Translations under genes and position numbers: made by a program | The notes under the pieces: model-generated | Database searches by the model: none | Seen by the model: the letters and a program-made list of their open reading frames with translations, nothing else | Told to the model about the DNA's origin: nothing | Part shown: one piece after another, positions 27,694 through 36,730 of the stretch | Layout of the letters: every line of letters begins with the position of its first letter | Numbering within the stretch: the stretch's first letter is position 1 | DNA from: Paenibacillus sp. LHD-117 | GTDB taxonomy: Bacteria > Bacillota > Bacilli > Paenibacillales > Paenibacillaceae | Assembly: GCF_030929555.1 (NCBI RefSeq) | Contig: NZ_JAVFVT010000020.1 | Coordinates: forward strand, 1-64,000 | Direction: 5' to 3' | DNA: 64,000 bases

Positions 27694-28554
27694 CTACACC
27701 TCGATTCCGTTCGCCCTCTTAGCTGCCGTGATCGTGTTACTCATCAGCATCGTAATCGTCATCGGACCAACGCCGCCCGGGACCGGCGTCAAGTAACCTG
27801 CAGTCTCCAAACAGGACTCGTAATCGACGTCTCCGGCCAGCTTCCCGTCCGGGAGACGGTTGATGCCTACATCGATGACAACGGCGCCCGGCTTCACGTA
27901 ACGACTATCGATCGCTTTCGTCCGGCCGATCGCGACGACAAGAATATCCGCTTGTTTCGCGATTTCCTCCATGCCGGCCGTACGGGAATGGCAGATCGTA
28001 ACCGTTGCGTTCTCGCGCAACAGAAGCATCGCCACCGGCTTGCCTACGATATTGCTGCGGCCGATAACGACGGCATGTTTGCCGGCAATGTCAACGCCGC
28101 TTCGTTTGATTAATTCGATGACTCCAGCAGGCGTGCACGGAAGCAGGCTGTCGTCTCCGATCGTCAGGTTGCCCACACTCTGCGGATGGAAGCCGTCCAC
28201 ATCTTTCTCAACGCTGATCGCGTCGATGACCGCTTTTTCGTTAATATGTTTAGGCAACGGCAATTGCACGAGTATGCCGTTAATCGTCGATTGGTTGTTC
28301 AGCCGATCGATAAGCGCGAGCAGCTCTTGCTCGGATGTTTCCGCCGGCAGCCTGTGTACTTCCGAATAGATGCCGAGCTCTATGCATGTTTTCTCCTTCG
28401 ATCCGACATACACCTTGGAGGCGGGATCTTCTCCGACCAGCACAACCGCCAGACCCGGCACAACATTTTTCGCCTTCAGATTGACTACTTCTTGCAACAA
28501 CTCGCCGCGAATTTGTTCCGAAATCTTTTTGCCTTCGATAATATGAGCTCCCAT
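27694..28554 (-). CDS. folD: methylenetetrahydrofolate dehydrogenase/cyclohydrolase
   Basis: Bifunctional one-carbon enzyme giving formyl-THF. Catalytic Tyr/Lys region [12 protein letters not shown] near residue 50, substrate loop VQLPLPKH, and NADP domain with [12 protein letters not shown] and [10 protein letters not shown]. 286 residues. AAAGGAG 11 bases before ATG. Between nusB and xseA as in B. subtilis. Confidence 0.96.
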   Translation of the reverse strand: MGAHIIEGKKISEQIRGELLQEVVNLKAKNVVPGLAVVLVGEDPASKVYVGSKEKTCIELGIYSEVHRLPAETSEQELLALIDRLNNQSTINGILVQLPLPKHINEKAVIDAISVEKDVDGFHPQSVGNLTIGDDSLLPCTPAGVIELIKRSGVDIAGKHAVVIGRSNIVGKPVAMLLLRENATVTICHSRTAGMEEIAKQADILVVAIGRTKAIDSRYVKPGAVVIDVGINRLPDGKLAGDVDYESCLETAGYLTPVPGGVGPMTITMLMSNTITAAKRANGIEV

Positions 28555-28580
28555 GTCCGTCCCGTCTCCTTTATATGGTA

Positions 28581-28611
28581 GTTCAAAAAGTCCGCACCCG
28601 AACTTTTTGAA
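28581..28611. repeat. minimal derivative of the TIR repeat (two ends joined)
   Basis: GTTCAAAAAGTCCG (the repeat's TIR) is followed after seven bases by its inverse ACTTTTTGAA: arms of ten perfect bases (28582-28591 and 28602-28611). No T-tract follows on the minus strand, so it is not a good terminator. It looks like a repeat copy that lost its interior. Confidence 0.6.
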
Positions 28612-28631
28612 TCCGTATTTAATAATTTGTG

Positions 28632-29075
28632 TTATGCCTTCAGCTCGTCAATGCCGAGCAGAAGCTTGCCGAGCACGCCGTTCACGAACTTGCCCGATTC
28701 ATCCGTGCCAAAATGTTTGGCCAGCTCGATCGCCTCGTTGATCGCCGCTTTGGGCGGCACGTCGTCCCTGAATACCATTTCGTAGCAAGCCAGCCGCAGC
28801 ACTTGGCGGTCTACCCGCGAGAGCCTGTCCACTTGCCAGCCGGTCAAAAACTGCTGCAGCATGCCGTCGATCTCGGATTTGCGCTCCAGCACGCCGTTCA
28901 CAATTTCTCTGGCGAACGCGTCCGTCGTTCCGATCTCCTTCGGATCCGCGCCCAGCTCATTGTCCTGGCGAAGCTCGTCCATGATCATATCGACGGCTTC
29001 CGTTGCCGTCACCTCATTCATTTCCATTTGGTATAGGCTGGATACCGCGATTTCCCTAGCCAATCTCCGTTTCAT
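28632..29075 (-). CDS. nusB: transcription antitermination protein NusB
   Basis: All-helical RNA-binding factor of the NusB-NusE complex needed for rRNA antitermination. 147 residues with the typical [13 protein letters not shown] start and the C-terminal helices [13 protein letters not shown] and FVNGVLGKL. The ATG at 29075 has GGAGG six bases upstream; an earlier in-frame ATG is less well placed. Upstream is a hairpin with a T-run that may limit read-through from the DUF2273 gene. Confidence 0.95.
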   Translation of the reverse strand: MKRRLAREIAVSSLYQMEMNEVTATEAVDMIMDELRQDNELGADPKEIGTTDAFAREIVNGVLERKSEIDGMLQQFLTGWQVDRLSRVDRQVLRLACYEMVFRDDVPPKAAINEAIELAKHFGTDESGKFVNGVLGKLLLGIDELKA

Positions 29076-29097
29076 GTAAATCCTCCGTTTCAAGTTG

Positions 29098-29164
29098 AAA
29101 AAACGATGATCTCCTCCCTGCCCGGAAGGATTCGGCTGCCCGACTTCCGATGAACGGAGGAGAC
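29098..29164 (-). terminator. long-stem hairpin before nusB, terminator or attenuator
   Basis: Minus strand: GTCTCCTCC pairs with GGAGGAGAT across about 40 bases that hold an inner CGGAAG/CTTCCG hairpin, followed a few bases later by TTTTTT. It overlaps the nusB ribosome-binding region. Confidence 0.5.
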
Positions 29165-29171
29165 CACTGAA

Positions 29172-29402
29172 TTATCGATAGGTACGGAACCTGCTCATTA
29201 TCGCGTACCATATTCGCTGCCATGGGATTACGGGGCCGTCCGTCAGCTCTTTCTGCTTGCCGAACCAATAACCTGCGGAAACGAGCAACGCAACGAACAA
29301 CATGTCCCAAAAACCGAAAGCCAAATAAATAATACCGCACAAAAGACCGGCTGCCGCGCCTACGATCCTTCTCCAATAGACGCTCCAGATCTCCCTCCAC
29401 AT
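29172..29402 (-). CDS. DUF2273 small integral membrane protein
   Basis: 76 residues with two transmembrane helices (about 10-30 and 32-48) and a basic C-terminus. Family members are encoded with AmaP and Asp23 proteins and are thought to form an envelope-stress complex. GAGGTGG seven bases before ATG; 13 bases after amaP. Exact role unknown. Confidence 0.8.
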   Translation of the reverse strand: MWREIWSVYWRRIVGAAAGLLCGIIYLAFGFWDMLFVALLVSAGYWFGKQKELTDGPVIPWQRIWYAIMSRFRTYR

Positions 29403-29415
29403 CGGTCGACCACCT

Positions 29416-29973
29416 CTATTCTACGCGACTCTTGAACGTATTCGCCTGAACCACGTTGGCGACAAACACGGCAACGTTCATGACCGGTATGCCGGTAATT
29501 TCCTCGACATGTTCTTTCACCGCGCGCTGGATCTCTTCCGTCAGCGCTGGGATGGAACTCTCGCCGTCGATGACGGCGCGAAGCACGATCTCTAGACCCG
29601 CGTCGGAAGCCCGGACGCGAGCGCGCAGCTCTTTGACACCGCGCTGCTTGGAGCCTGTCTTCAGCGCCAAATTTTCGATCGTTTCGATCGAAATGCGAAT
29701 ATCGCCATATTCCGTCCGCTGATCGATGGATTGCGCGGACATCGAACCGCGATGGAGCGACAAGATGAAGAAACGGAAGCTAAGCAGAAGCAACACGACA
29801 CCTGCAATACCGGTTCCGATCTGCACTCCGTCCAAGCGGTAGAATTCCGTGAATAAATCCTCCAACATCTCGCTCGTTAACCAGCCGAAGCCGAGACTCA
29901 TGAGGAAAATCGATATGACGCCGACGATCAGACTGTATAGAAACAACATTAGCTTGTCCACGACTTTAATCAA
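29416..29973 (-). CDS. amaP: alkaline shock response membrane anchor protein AmaP
   Basis: Two N-terminal transmembrane segments (about residues 8-30 and 52-73) followed by an Asp23-like cytoplasmic domain. In Staphylococcus, AmaP tethers Asp23 to the membrane. I place the start at the TTG at 29973 (MIKVVDKLMLFLYSL), ten bases after GGGAGG; a TTG at 29982 is too close to it. 185 residues. A terminator separates it from asp23, so it may be expressed at a lower level. Confidence 0.85.
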   Translation of the reverse strand: MIKVVDKLMLFLYSLIVGVISIFLMSLGFGWLTSEMLEDLFTEFYRLDGVQIGTGIAGVVLLLLSFRFFILSLHRGSMSAQSIDQRTEYGDIRISIETIENLALKTGSKQRGVKELRARVRASDAGLEIVLRAVIDGESSIPALTEEIQRAVKEHVEEITGIPVMNVAVFVANVVQANTFKSRVE

Positions 29974-30004
29974 AGCAGCCAATCCTCCCGTCAGACCGAA
30001 TGAA

Positions 30005-30044
30005 AACCCCCTTGCCGATCGGCATGCCCAATCACGAGGGGGTT
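30005..30044 (-). terminator. terminator between asp23 and amaP
   Basis: Stem AACCCCCT/AGGGGGTT with an inner palindrome TGCCGATCGGCA; on the minus strand it runs into TTCATTC. The T-tract is short, so partial read-through is likely. Confidence 0.65.
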
Positions 30045-30061
30045 GTACAAAGCTTTTTCAA

Positions 30062-30469
30062 TTATTTTACCCGATTTTGGAAGTCTTCTTCATCCGGTCT
30101 CTCGGTCGTTTTGAAATGGACGTCATGGATATGTACATTCACTTCTACGACGTGCAAGCCTGTCATGATCTCGATTGAGCGCTTCACGTTGTTCTGGATG
30201 TCGGATGCGATCTCGGGAATCTTATAGCCGTACTCCACGATGATAGATACGTCTACAGCCGCTTCGCGTTGGCCGACTTCCACCTTCACGCCCTTGGATA
30301 AGTTCTTCCTTCCGAGCAGCTCCGCGATACCGCCCGCGAAACCGCCGCTCATGCCGGCTACCCCTTTTACTTCGATGGCAGCAAGCCCGGCAATCACTTC
30401 AATGACTTCAGGTGCAATCTGAATCGTACCGATTTCTGTTTTCTCGTAATCCGCAGCGATCGTACTCAT
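30062..30469 (-). CDS. yqhY: Asp23/Gls24 family envelope stress protein (YqhY)
   Basis: 135-residue soluble protein with the Asp23 fold: IQIAPEVIEVIAGLAAIEVKG at the start and VDVSIIVEYGYKIPEIA in the middle. In B. subtilis YqhY is encoded with accB-accC and its loss disturbs acetyl-CoA carboxylase; here it is directly downstream of accC with amaP and DUF2273 after it. GGAGGTG ten bases before ATG; it has its own promoter. Confidence 0.9.
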   Translation of the reverse strand: MSTIAADYEKTEIGTIQIAPEVIEVIAGLAAIEVKGVAGMSGGFAGGIAELLGRKNLSKGVKVEVGQREAAVDVSIIVEYGYKIPEIASDIQNNVKRSIEIMTGLHVVEVNVHIHDVHFKTTERPDEEDFQNRVK

Positions 30470-30541
30470 GTTCGTTGTACACCTCCCTAAAGTTGCGATG
30501 GCCTGGTTTCTGCCAAGCCTTAATCCGCATCTTATTTCTAT

Positions 30542-30570
30542 ACTATAACATTCAGCTCGAATTATGACAA
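30542..30570 (-). promoter_or_regulatory. sigma-A promoter of yqhY
   Basis: Minus strand: -35 TTGTCA (30570-30565), 17-base spacer, -10 TATAGT (30547-30542), about 73 bases before the ATG. It lets yqhY be transcribed independently of accBC. Confidence 0.75.
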
Positions 30571-30589
30571 ACTATACCTGCTTGTTTAA

Positions 30590-31960
30590 CTACTCGCTGA
30601 CTGCCGCTTCGGGGGCGTTGATATCATGCTCTTCGAGAAACTTGATGTCGAAATTGCCCTGAATGAACTTGGGATGGCTAAGCAGCTTCAGATGGAACGG
30701 AATCGTTGTCCGGATGCCATCGATCGCAAACTCGGACAATGCCCGCTTCATGCGAGCGATCGCCTCTTCGCGGGTTGCTCCCCATACGATCAGCTTCGCA
30801 ATCATAGAATCGTAATGCGGCGAGATCGTATAGCCCGGATAAACCGCGCTGTCCACGCGTACGCCTGCTCCGCCCGGAGGCAGATAGAACGGAATATGTC
30901 CGGGAGACGGCATGAAATTGCGTTCCGAATCCTCGGCGTTAATCCGGCATTCGATCGACCAGCCGTTTATCTTCAGATCGGCCTGGCCGAACGACAACGG
31001 ATTGCCTTCGGCGACGCTGATCATCTCCTTGATCAGATCGACGTTCGTAATCATCTCCGTTACCGGATGTTCGACCTGGATGCGGGTATTCATCTCCATG
31101 AAATAAAATTGGCCGTCGGGACCGAGCAGGAACTCCAGCGTGCCGGCTCCGGAATAATTGACCGCGAGCGCCGCACGCACGGCGGCTTCGCCCATTCGTT
31201 CGCGAAGCTCCGGCGACAGAACCGGGCAAGGCGCCTCCTCGACCAGCTTCTGGCGTCTGCGCTGAACGGAGCAGTCACGTTCGAACAAGTGGACAGCATT
31301 GCCGTGTTTATCGGCCATGATCTGGATCTCGACATGCTTCATGCCCGTCAAATATTTCTCCAGATAAACGCCCGCGTTGCCAAACGCTTTCTGCGCTTCC
31401 TGCTGCGCGGTCGTTATCTGGCTCACTAACGATTCTTCGTTCTCCGCGATCCGGATGCCCTTCCCTCCGCCGCCTGCCGTTGCCTTAATAATGACGGGAT
31501 AGCCGATCTCGCGCGCGACTGTCATCGCTTCGTCCAGGCTTTCGATCAAGCCGTCGGAGCCCGGAATAATCGGTACGTCGGCAGATTTCATCGTTAGCTT
31601 GGCCACGGCTTTGTCGCCCATCTTGCTGATCGCTTCCGGCGAAGGTCCGATGAACGTAATGTTGCACGACTCGCAAATTTCGGCGAAATCGGCATTCTCA
31701 GCCAAGAAACCGTATCCGGGATGGATGGCGTCGCATTCCGTGATGGTCGCTACGCTCATAATGTTCGTAAAGTTCAGGTAGCTGTCCTTGGACAATGTCG
31801 GTCCGATGCAATAAGACTCGTCGGCAAGCTTGACATGCAGCGAGTCTCTGTCCGCTTCGGAGAAGACGGCCACGGTCGAGATGCCAAGCTCGCGGCAAGC
31901 GCGAATAATTCGAACCGCGATCTCGCCGCGGTTCGCGATTAATATTTTGTGGAATTTCAC
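30590..31960 (-). CDS. accC: acetyl-CoA carboxylase, biotin carboxylase subunit
   Basis: ATP-dependent carboxylation of the biotin on AccB, the first half of malonyl-CoA formation. ATP-grasp enzyme of 456 residues: N-terminal domain [20 protein letters not shown], Gly-rich ATP loop [13 protein letters not shown], the HVEIQIMAD strand, catalytic [14 protein letters not shown], and the C-terminal lid. GTG start with AAGGGG seven bases upstream. Follows accB by 28 bases. Confidence 0.97.
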   Translation of the reverse strand: MKFHKILIANRGEIAVRIIRACRELGISTVAVFSEADRDSLHVKLADESYCIGPTLSKDSYLNFTNIMSVATITECDAIHPGYGFLAENADFAEICESCNITFIGPSPEAISKMGDKAVAKLTMKSADVPIIPGSDGLIESLDEAMTVAREIGYPVIIKATAGGGGKGIRIAENEESLVSQITTAQQEAQKAFGNAGVYLEKYLTGMKHVEIQIMADKHGNAVHLFERDCSVQRRRQKLVEEAPCPVLSPELRERMGEAAVRAALAVNYSGAGTLEFLLGPDGQFYFMEMNTRIQVEHPVTEMITNVDLIKEMISVAEGNPLSFGQADLKINGWSIECRINAEDSERNFMPSPGHIPFYLPPGGAGVRVDSAVYPGYTISPHYDSMIAKLIVWGATREEAIARMKRALSEFAIDGIRTTIPFHLKLLSHPKFIQGNFDIKFLEEHDINAPEAAVSE

Positions 31961-31988
31961 GTGGGAACCCCTTTCGAAACAAGAAGTG

Positions 31989-32489
31989 TTAGTCCGCTTT
32001 CACCAGGAACAACGGCTGGCCGTATTCGACGAGTTGTCCGTTCGTGACGAGAACCTCGACGATTTCGCCTTTCACTTCGGCTTCCAACTCGTTCATCAGC
32101 TTCATCGCTTCCAGAATGCAGACGACGGATTTCTCGTTCACGCGGTCTCCGGCTTTAACGAACTCAGCCGCGTCAGGCGAAGGGGCGCTGTAGAACGTGC
32201 CGACCATCGGGGATACGATCTGATGAAGATCCAGCGCGGGAGCCTTTGGAGCGGCAGTTTCAACCGCTGCGGGCTGCGGGGATGCCTGCGGCGCCGCCGC
32301 TTGCGGCTGGCCGATCACCGGCGCTTGCGAATATGTATGCGTAATTGGAGCCGTTTGCACATTCACCACTTCGGTTTTTCCCGGCTTGCGGATATGAAGG
32401 CGCGCTCCTTCGTTTTCGATTTCTAGCTCTTGAACGGAAGTTTGGTCAATAAGTTTAACCAATTCTTTAATTTCGCTCAACTTGAACAT
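31989..32489 (-). CDS. accB: biotin carboxyl carrier protein of acetyl-CoA carboxylase
   Basis: 166 residues: N-terminal segment [15 protein letters not shown], an Ala/Pro/Gln-rich linker (about 55-95), and a biotinyl domain with the thumb-bearing [13 protein letters not shown] and the modified Lys in [11 protein letters not shown]. The ATG at 32489 has GAGGAG about 11 bases before it. First gene of the accB-accC unit. Confidence 0.96.
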   Translation of the reverse strand: MFKLSEIKELVKLIDQTSVQELEIENEGARLHIRKPGKTEVVNVQTAPITHTYSQAPVIGQPQAAAPQASPQPAAVETAAPKAPALDLHQIVSPMVGTFYSAPSPDAAEFVKAGDRVNEKSVVCILEAMKLMNELEAEVKGEIVEVLVTNGQLVEYGQPLFLVKAD

Positions 32490-32526
32490 GAACGTAATCA
32501 CTCCTCTTCTTCACATAACGTTTAGT

Positions 32527-32532
32527 ATTATA
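32527..32532 (-). promoter_or_regulatory. extended -10 promoter of accB
   Basis: Minus strand TGGTATAAT, a TGn-extended -10 box (TATAAT at 32532-32527), about 38 bases before the ATG; the -35 (TTCGTG) is weak. No FapR-like site recognised. Confidence 0.6.
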
Positions 32533-32648
32533 CCATAAATAGGCGTGAACACGAATTATTTTTTACCATGACAGCGGATTTCTCTTATCATTGCCTAGTA
32601 TCATTCTCCGTTTCCCATAAATACCCTTCATTATTATCCGATAATATC

Positions 32649-32699
32649 AAAAAAAAATCCGCGCGTTCTCCGGTCCGTGAACCGGTGACGCGCGGATTT
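32649..32699 (-). terminator. intrinsic terminator of the spoIIIA operon
   Basis: Minus strand AAATCCGCGCGT/ACGCGCGGATTT, 12 perfect bases, with inner ACCGG/CCGGT, followed by a long T-run. Confidence 0.93.
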
Positions 32700-32725
32700 G
32701 TTTCGGCTTGCCATGCCGCTAGCCT

Positions 32726-33343
32726 TTACGGCGCAGGCACATATTGCACGGATACTTGGTCCGGCTTCACTTCAAGCGTCTTCATGACCTGCTCGATAAT
32801 GTTGGCCGCATCCTTCTTCTCCAGCTTCTGGCTTGTGACGACAACCTTATAACGATCGTTTTCCGGCGAAATCAGCGCCATTTCGTATTGTTCCATCAGC
32901 GCGGATTCCAAGTCCGTAATTCTCGAATTTTTGTCTTCCAAAAGCTCCAGCTCCTTCATCGCCGCGGAAATTTCTTCTTCCGTGGACTCGCCCGTGTTGG
33001 CGATCACGGCATGAATGCGGTCCTGCTCTTCCGAATATTGCTGCTCGCGCTTCGACATGAGCTCTCCGAACAATCCTACGGATACGACGCCGTCGCGCTC
33101 AAGCTGCTCAAGCACTTCCTTGTCCGCCGCGCTGATCTCGCCGTCGCCCTCTTGGCTCACTTCGTCCACGACGAGACCGTCTTTGCTTTCTCCCGTCACT
33201 TCCGATACGTCTTCCGTCTTCTCGCCGCTGCCGGAGAGTTTGTCGGTATCGTCCAAATCCTGCGTGAACAGGTAATACGCGGACAGGACAACCATCAAGC
33301 TCAGCATGGATACCAACCAAATCGTTTGTCTTTTCGTGTTCAT
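32726..33343 (-). CDS. spoIIIAH: stage III sporulation protein AH
   Basis: Mother-cell half of the SpoIIIAH-SpoIIQ channel linking mother cell and forespore. One N-terminal membrane helix (about 8-26), an acidic spacer rich in Glu/Asp, then a YscJ/FliF-like ring-building domain containing KNSRITDLESALMEQ and YKVVVTSQKLEKKDAANIIEQ. 205 residues. GGGAGG eight bases before ATG. Last gene of the operon. Confidence 0.94.
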   Translation of the reverse strand: MNTKRQTIWLVSMLSLMVVLSAYYLFTQDLDDTDKLSGSGEKTEDVSEVTGESKDGLVVDEVSQEGDGEISAADKEVLEQLERDGVVSVGLFGELMSKREQQYSEEQDRIHAVIANTGESTEEEISAAMKELELLEDKNSRITDLESALMEQYEMALISPENDRYKVVVTSQKLEKKDAANIIEQVMKTLEVKPDQVSVQYVPAP

Positions 33344-33379
33344 GTGAACAGCCTCCCAATAATCGATTATTTTTTCATG

Positions 33380-34009
33380 CTATTGCTTGCTCGGCACGAC
33401 TTCGATCCGGTTCACCGCGACGCTGACGCCTTTCTCGACCGCGATTGTAATCAACCGTCTGACGGTCGCGTTCTCCGCGCCTTGGGCCACGATGAGAATG
33501 CCCCGAATCCTCGGGTTGATCGTTTTGGTCACGATCGGCTTCTGGTCGCCGGACACCTCGTACAGAACGACCTGGCCGTCCCTGCTGATCGACGTGATGT
33601 GGCGGGTTCCGCCGTTTTTGTCATTCTCGTTTGTCGTGGACTGCGTCTCCTGGTTATGCCTCGCGACCACGATTTCTTCCGTCGAATCAACCGTAACCAA
33701 GACATCCACGGCGCCGACGCCTACGATCTTGCCCAAAATTTCCTCGAGTCTCGTCTCCAGCGCATTCTCGATCTGCAGGAACGGCGAGCTCGCAGCCGGG
33801 CCTTGGTTCCAGGCTTCTTCGGCGGCAGGCGGCGGATTGGGATCCTGCGCGGACGTGTCGACATCCTTGTATGGCAGGAACGAATTGATGAGCATGAGGG
33901 CGGCGCCGATCCCGCCTACGATGAGCAAGATGCGCAGCGTCCTTATACGCTTCGGTCCGCTTGGACCGCCCCCGACCGCCGATTCCAAATTTTCCAGCCA
34001 TTTCGCCAC
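33380..34009 (-). CDS. spoIIIAG: stage III sporulation protein AG
   Basis: Forms a large ring in the intermembrane space of the feeding-tube complex. A transmembrane helix at about residues 26-46, a Pro-rich linker, then the ring-building domain with GAVDVLVTVDSTEEIVVA and PRIRGILIVAQGA. I choose the GTG at 34009 (MAKWLENLESAV) with GGGAGG ten bases upstream, giving 209 residues; TTG at 34027 is an alternative. Confidence 0.92.
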   Translation of the reverse strand: MAKWLENLESAVGGGPSGPKRIRTLRILLIVGGIGAALMLINSFLPYKDVDTSAQDPNPPPAAEEAWNQGPAASSPFLQIENALETRLEEILGKIVGVGAVDVLVTVDSTEEIVVARHNQETQSTTNENDKNGGTRHITSISRDGQVVLYEVSGDQKPIVTKTINPRIRGILIVAQGAENATVRRLITIAVEKGVSVAVNRIEVVPSKQ

Positions 34010-34054
34010 TTCCACCCAACCTCCCAATCAGACGCCTGTATAGCTTGCAGCGTT

Positions 34055-34774
34055 TCATTCCGTGCGCACCTGGATTAGAATGCGATCTCTATGCACCCCC
34101 CAGCCCTGGTTTATCGCGTTTTTGATCGAGGCTGCTTCGCTTCCTTCAACCTGTATGAAACCTTCCGCGCCGCTTTCTTCGCCGGCGGAAGCTTCGGCTC
34201 CCTGTTCCGTTGTCTCCTCGATCCGGACCTGAACCGTGACGGGAGCAACGTCGTCCACCTGGTCCGCCACCGAGCCGCCGACGTCCGCCGAAGCTCGCTC
34301 TTGCTCTGGCCTTAATGTGACGCGAATCTCTCCTATGTCAGGGACATCCCCTTCCTTCGGCTTCTTCCCCCAGACCAACGTTACGTCCACGCCTTCCACG
34401 CTGCGCCCGTGCGATTTCCTGAGTTCGGCTAACATGCCGCTCTCGAGGGTCCGCTTCATGAGCCTTGCCGTCTCCATGTTCCGCTGCTCCGAAAGCTCCG
34501 CCGCCTTGCGCTCGATCTCTTCGAGCGAGGGCATCTTCACGTTCCGATCGGCGGCTCTTTCGTTCCACATTCGGATGCCGGCATCCAGCTTAGGGCCGAT
34601 GTCCTCCTGGAACAGCCTAAGAACGGGCGAAAGGATCGTCAGGAGGATGAACAAACCGACGACGAGTCTGGCATACCGCTGCATCGCCTTGTTCGGCAAC
34701 AGCAGCTCGACCAAGACGGCAAGCAGGATCACCGCGATGATGTCGCGCAGCCAGTCGCTTAACCAAGCGATCAC
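34055..34774 (-). CDS. spoIIIAF: stage III sporulation protein AF
   Basis: 239 residues with two N-terminal transmembrane helices (about 10-27 and 35-52) and a long soluble domain with a Glu-rich insert (EETTEQGAEASAGEESGAEG). The structured part belongs to the same ring-domain superfamily as AG and AH. GTG start with GGAGGTG eight bases upstream. The acidic low-complexity stretch near residues 185-205 is the least conserved part. Confidence 0.92.
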   Translation of the reverse strand: MIAWLSDWLRDIIAVILLAVLVELLLPNKAMQRYARLVVGLFILLTILSPVLRLFQEDIGPKLDAGIRMWNERAADRNVKMPSLEEIERKAAELSEQRNMETARLMKRTLESGMLAELRKSHGRSVEGVDVTLVWGKKPKEGDVPDIGEIRVTLRPEQERASADVGGSVADQVDDVAPVTVQVRIEETTEQGAEASAGEESGAEGFIQVEGSEAASIKNAINQGWGVHRDRILIQVRTE

Positions 34775-34817
34775 ATTCAGCTCACCTCCTCAAAGTTTTC
34801 CGAAGGAAAACGACTTC

Positions 34818-36098
34818 TCATCGGACCATCAGGGCCGCGTTGCCGGCCGTCAGGATGATCGTGACCGCCAGGAAAAACATGAGGCTGACGGCGGCAAGCG
34901 CGGCGAAGACGTAAATCATCGTTTTCCCGATCGTCTGCAGGCAATCCGCGATCGGCGAATCGCCTAGCGGCTGCATCACTGCGGCCGCGATGTTGTAGAT
35001 CAGCGCCAGAGTCAATATTTTCAGAGCAGGGAAAGCGCTTAGGAACAACAAGACGATGACGCCCGCTAGGCCAATCGCATTCTTTGCCAGCATGGAAGCG
35101 GAGATGACGGTATCTGCCGCATCCGAGAACATCCGTCCGACGACGGGAACGAAGTTGCCCGTCACGAACTTCGCGGTCCGCAGCGTGACGCCGTCGGTGA
35201 CCGCCCCCGTAGCCCCTTGCACCGAGATGACCCCGAGGAACACCGTCAGCATGACGCCAAGCGCTCCTACGGCGACCGTTCGAAGCAGATTCGCCAGCTG
35301 CGTCACTTTGAACTTCTCGGTCAGCGCGCTCGCGATATGGAGGACGGCCGAGAAGAACAGAAGCGGGAATACGAAGGCGTAGATAACGGTGCCAACGGCA
35401 TGAATCATAAAAATAATGAGCGGATGCAGCACCGACACCGATACGATACTGCCCATCGAGGCTAGCAAGGTCAGCAGCAGGGGCACCATGGCCAGCATGA
35501 AGGTAATCATGCTTTCGATCGCTTCCCTGGCGTAGCCGATGGCGACATGAAAGCTGTTCACCGCGATGATGACCAGCACCATAAACGTAATCGCGTACGC
35601 AACCTTGCTGATGGCGCTCCGCTCGAAAGCGGTTTGCATCGTTTCCAGCACCATGCTGAACACGGTCAACATGACGATCGTCACGAGCAGCTTGCCGTTG
35701 TAAAGCACTTCATGCCATAAGTAGCGGAGCAAGCCCTGGAGGACGTCGACGAGCTTGAAACCTCCGCCGGGCAACAGCATTTCGCGGAAGGTAGGCATCC
35801 TCCCCTCCGGGAAGAACCCGCCGTATTCGCTGCTCAGCTTGCTCCAATAAGCCTCGACGCCCTCCGTGTCCACCAAATCCAGCTGGTCTTGCGTGATCGT
35901 CCCCGTCACGGCTTCCGCTGCTTCCGCTCCAGTGTCCCGACTCCCATCGGTCGCTCCCCCTCCAGCGGCCGCCGGAGGTTCGGCGCCTCCTCCGGCGGCT
36001 TCCGCCTGCAGTACGGCCGGCACCAGCTGGAAGGCGAGGGCTATGATGAAGATCAGCAGCAGCAGCTTGGCCCTTCCGCGGGCGTCGAATCGCGTCAT
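34818..36098 (-). CDS. spoIIIAE: stage III sporulation protein AE
   Basis: Polytopic membrane core of the SpoIIIA complex, recalling export-apparatus components of type III systems. 426 residues: an N-terminal signal-like helix (LLLLIFIIALAFQLVPA), an Ala/Gly-rich low-complexity stretch (AEAAGGGAEPPAAAGGG), then about seven hydrophobic helices to the C-terminus. GGGGAG nine bases before the ATG, eight bases after spoIIIAD. Confidence 0.94.
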   Translation of the reverse strand: MTRFDARGRAKLLLLIFIIALAFQLVPAVLQAEAAGGGAEPPAAAGGGATDGSRDTGAEAAEAVTGTITQDQLDLVDTEGVEAYWSKLSSEYGGFFPEGRMPTFREMLLPGGGFKLVDVLQGLLRYLWHEVLYNGKLLVTIVMLTVFSMVLETMQTAFERSAISKVAYAITFMVLVIIAVNSFHVAIGYAREAIESMITFMLAMVPLLLTLLASMGSIVSVSVLHPLIIFMIHAVGTVIYAFVFPLLFFSAVLHIASALTEKFKVTQLANLLRTVAVGALGVMLTVFLGVISVQGATGAVTDGVTLRTAKFVTGNFVPVVGRMFSDAADTVISASMLAKNAIGLAGVIVLLFLSAFPALKILTLALIYNIAAAVMQPLGDSPIADCLQTIGKTMIYVFAALAAVSLMFFLAVTIILTAGNAALMVR

Positions 36099-36106
36099 GC
36101 CGTCGT

Positions 36107-36511
36107 TCAGCTCCCCGCCGGCAATAATCCGATAACCGTCTCGACGATGACGCTAATAATGGGGATCGCCATGACGAGAATGAATATTTTGCCGGCAAAT
36201 TCGATTTTTGAAGCGATGCTTTCCTGACCCGCATCCCGTACGATCTGTGCCCCGAATTCCGCGATATACGCGATCCCGATGATCTTCAGCACTGTTTTCA
36301 GGTAGATGGAAGGGATACCGGACTTGTTTGCGAGATCCTCGAGCACGGCGATAACCGCTTCGATCTTGCCGATGACATACAGGAAAATAAACAGTCCCGT
36401 GAATGCCGCGAGCAAGAAGGCGAACATCGGCTTCTGCTCGCGGACGACCAGGATCAGAACCGTTGCAATCAGGCCGAGCCCGACGATTTGGATCATATCC
36501 ACCGCATTCAC
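36107..36511 (-). CDS. spoIIIAD: stage III sporulation protein AD
   Basis: 134 residues, about four transmembrane helices, beginning VDMIQIVGLGLIATVLILVV and REQKPMFAFLL as in the family. Membrane subunit of the SpoIIIA complex. The start is GTG directly after the spoIIIAC stop (TAGGTG), which matches the family N-terminus; an ATG five codons later is possible. Coupled translation with AC is likely. Confidence 0.93.
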   Translation of the reverse strand: MNAVDMIQIVGLGLIATVLILVVREQKPMFAFLLAAFTGLFIFLYVIGKIEAVIAVLEDLANKSGIPSIYLKTVLKIIGIAYIAEFGAQIVRDAGQESIASKIEFAGKIFILVMAIPIISVIVETVIGLLPAGS

Positions 36512-36715
36512 CTACTGGAACAGAAAGATCGTTTTGATTTCCTGGAACAATTCGTTCAGCAGACGGACTACCATAAACAGCACGACAACAAATCCGATAA
36601 CCGTAACCCAGTGCGCCATGTCTTCCTTCCCCATCTGCTTCAGCACGGAATGGATCATTGCGATAATGATGCCGATTCCCGCGATTTGAAATATGGCGCT
36701 CACATCGATATTCAT
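36512..36715 (-). CDS. spoIIIAC: stage III sporulation protein AC
   Basis: 67-residue protein with two transmembrane helices (about 5-24 and 37-56). One of the small membrane subunits of the SpoIIIA channel, distantly like FliQ-type export proteins. Starts MNIDVSAIFQIAGIG, as expected; AGAGGGTG upstream. Confidence 0.93.
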   Translation of the reverse strand: MNIDVSAIFQIAGIGIIIAMIHSVLKQMGKEDMAHWVTVIGFVVVLFMVVRLLNELFQEIKTIFLFQ

Positions 36716-36730
36716 AAGCAGCGCACCCTC

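Noticed and set aside
28581..28611. Terminator after folD or nusB
   Set aside because: The palindrome lacks a T-tract on the transcribed strand and matches the repeat's terminal sequence instead.
32744..34078. 444-residue plus-strand frame antisense to spoIIIAG/AH
   Set aside because: A shadow of high-GC genes; no RBS or recognisable domain. The same holds for long antisense frames at 2982-4088, 43390-44472 and 54937-56163.
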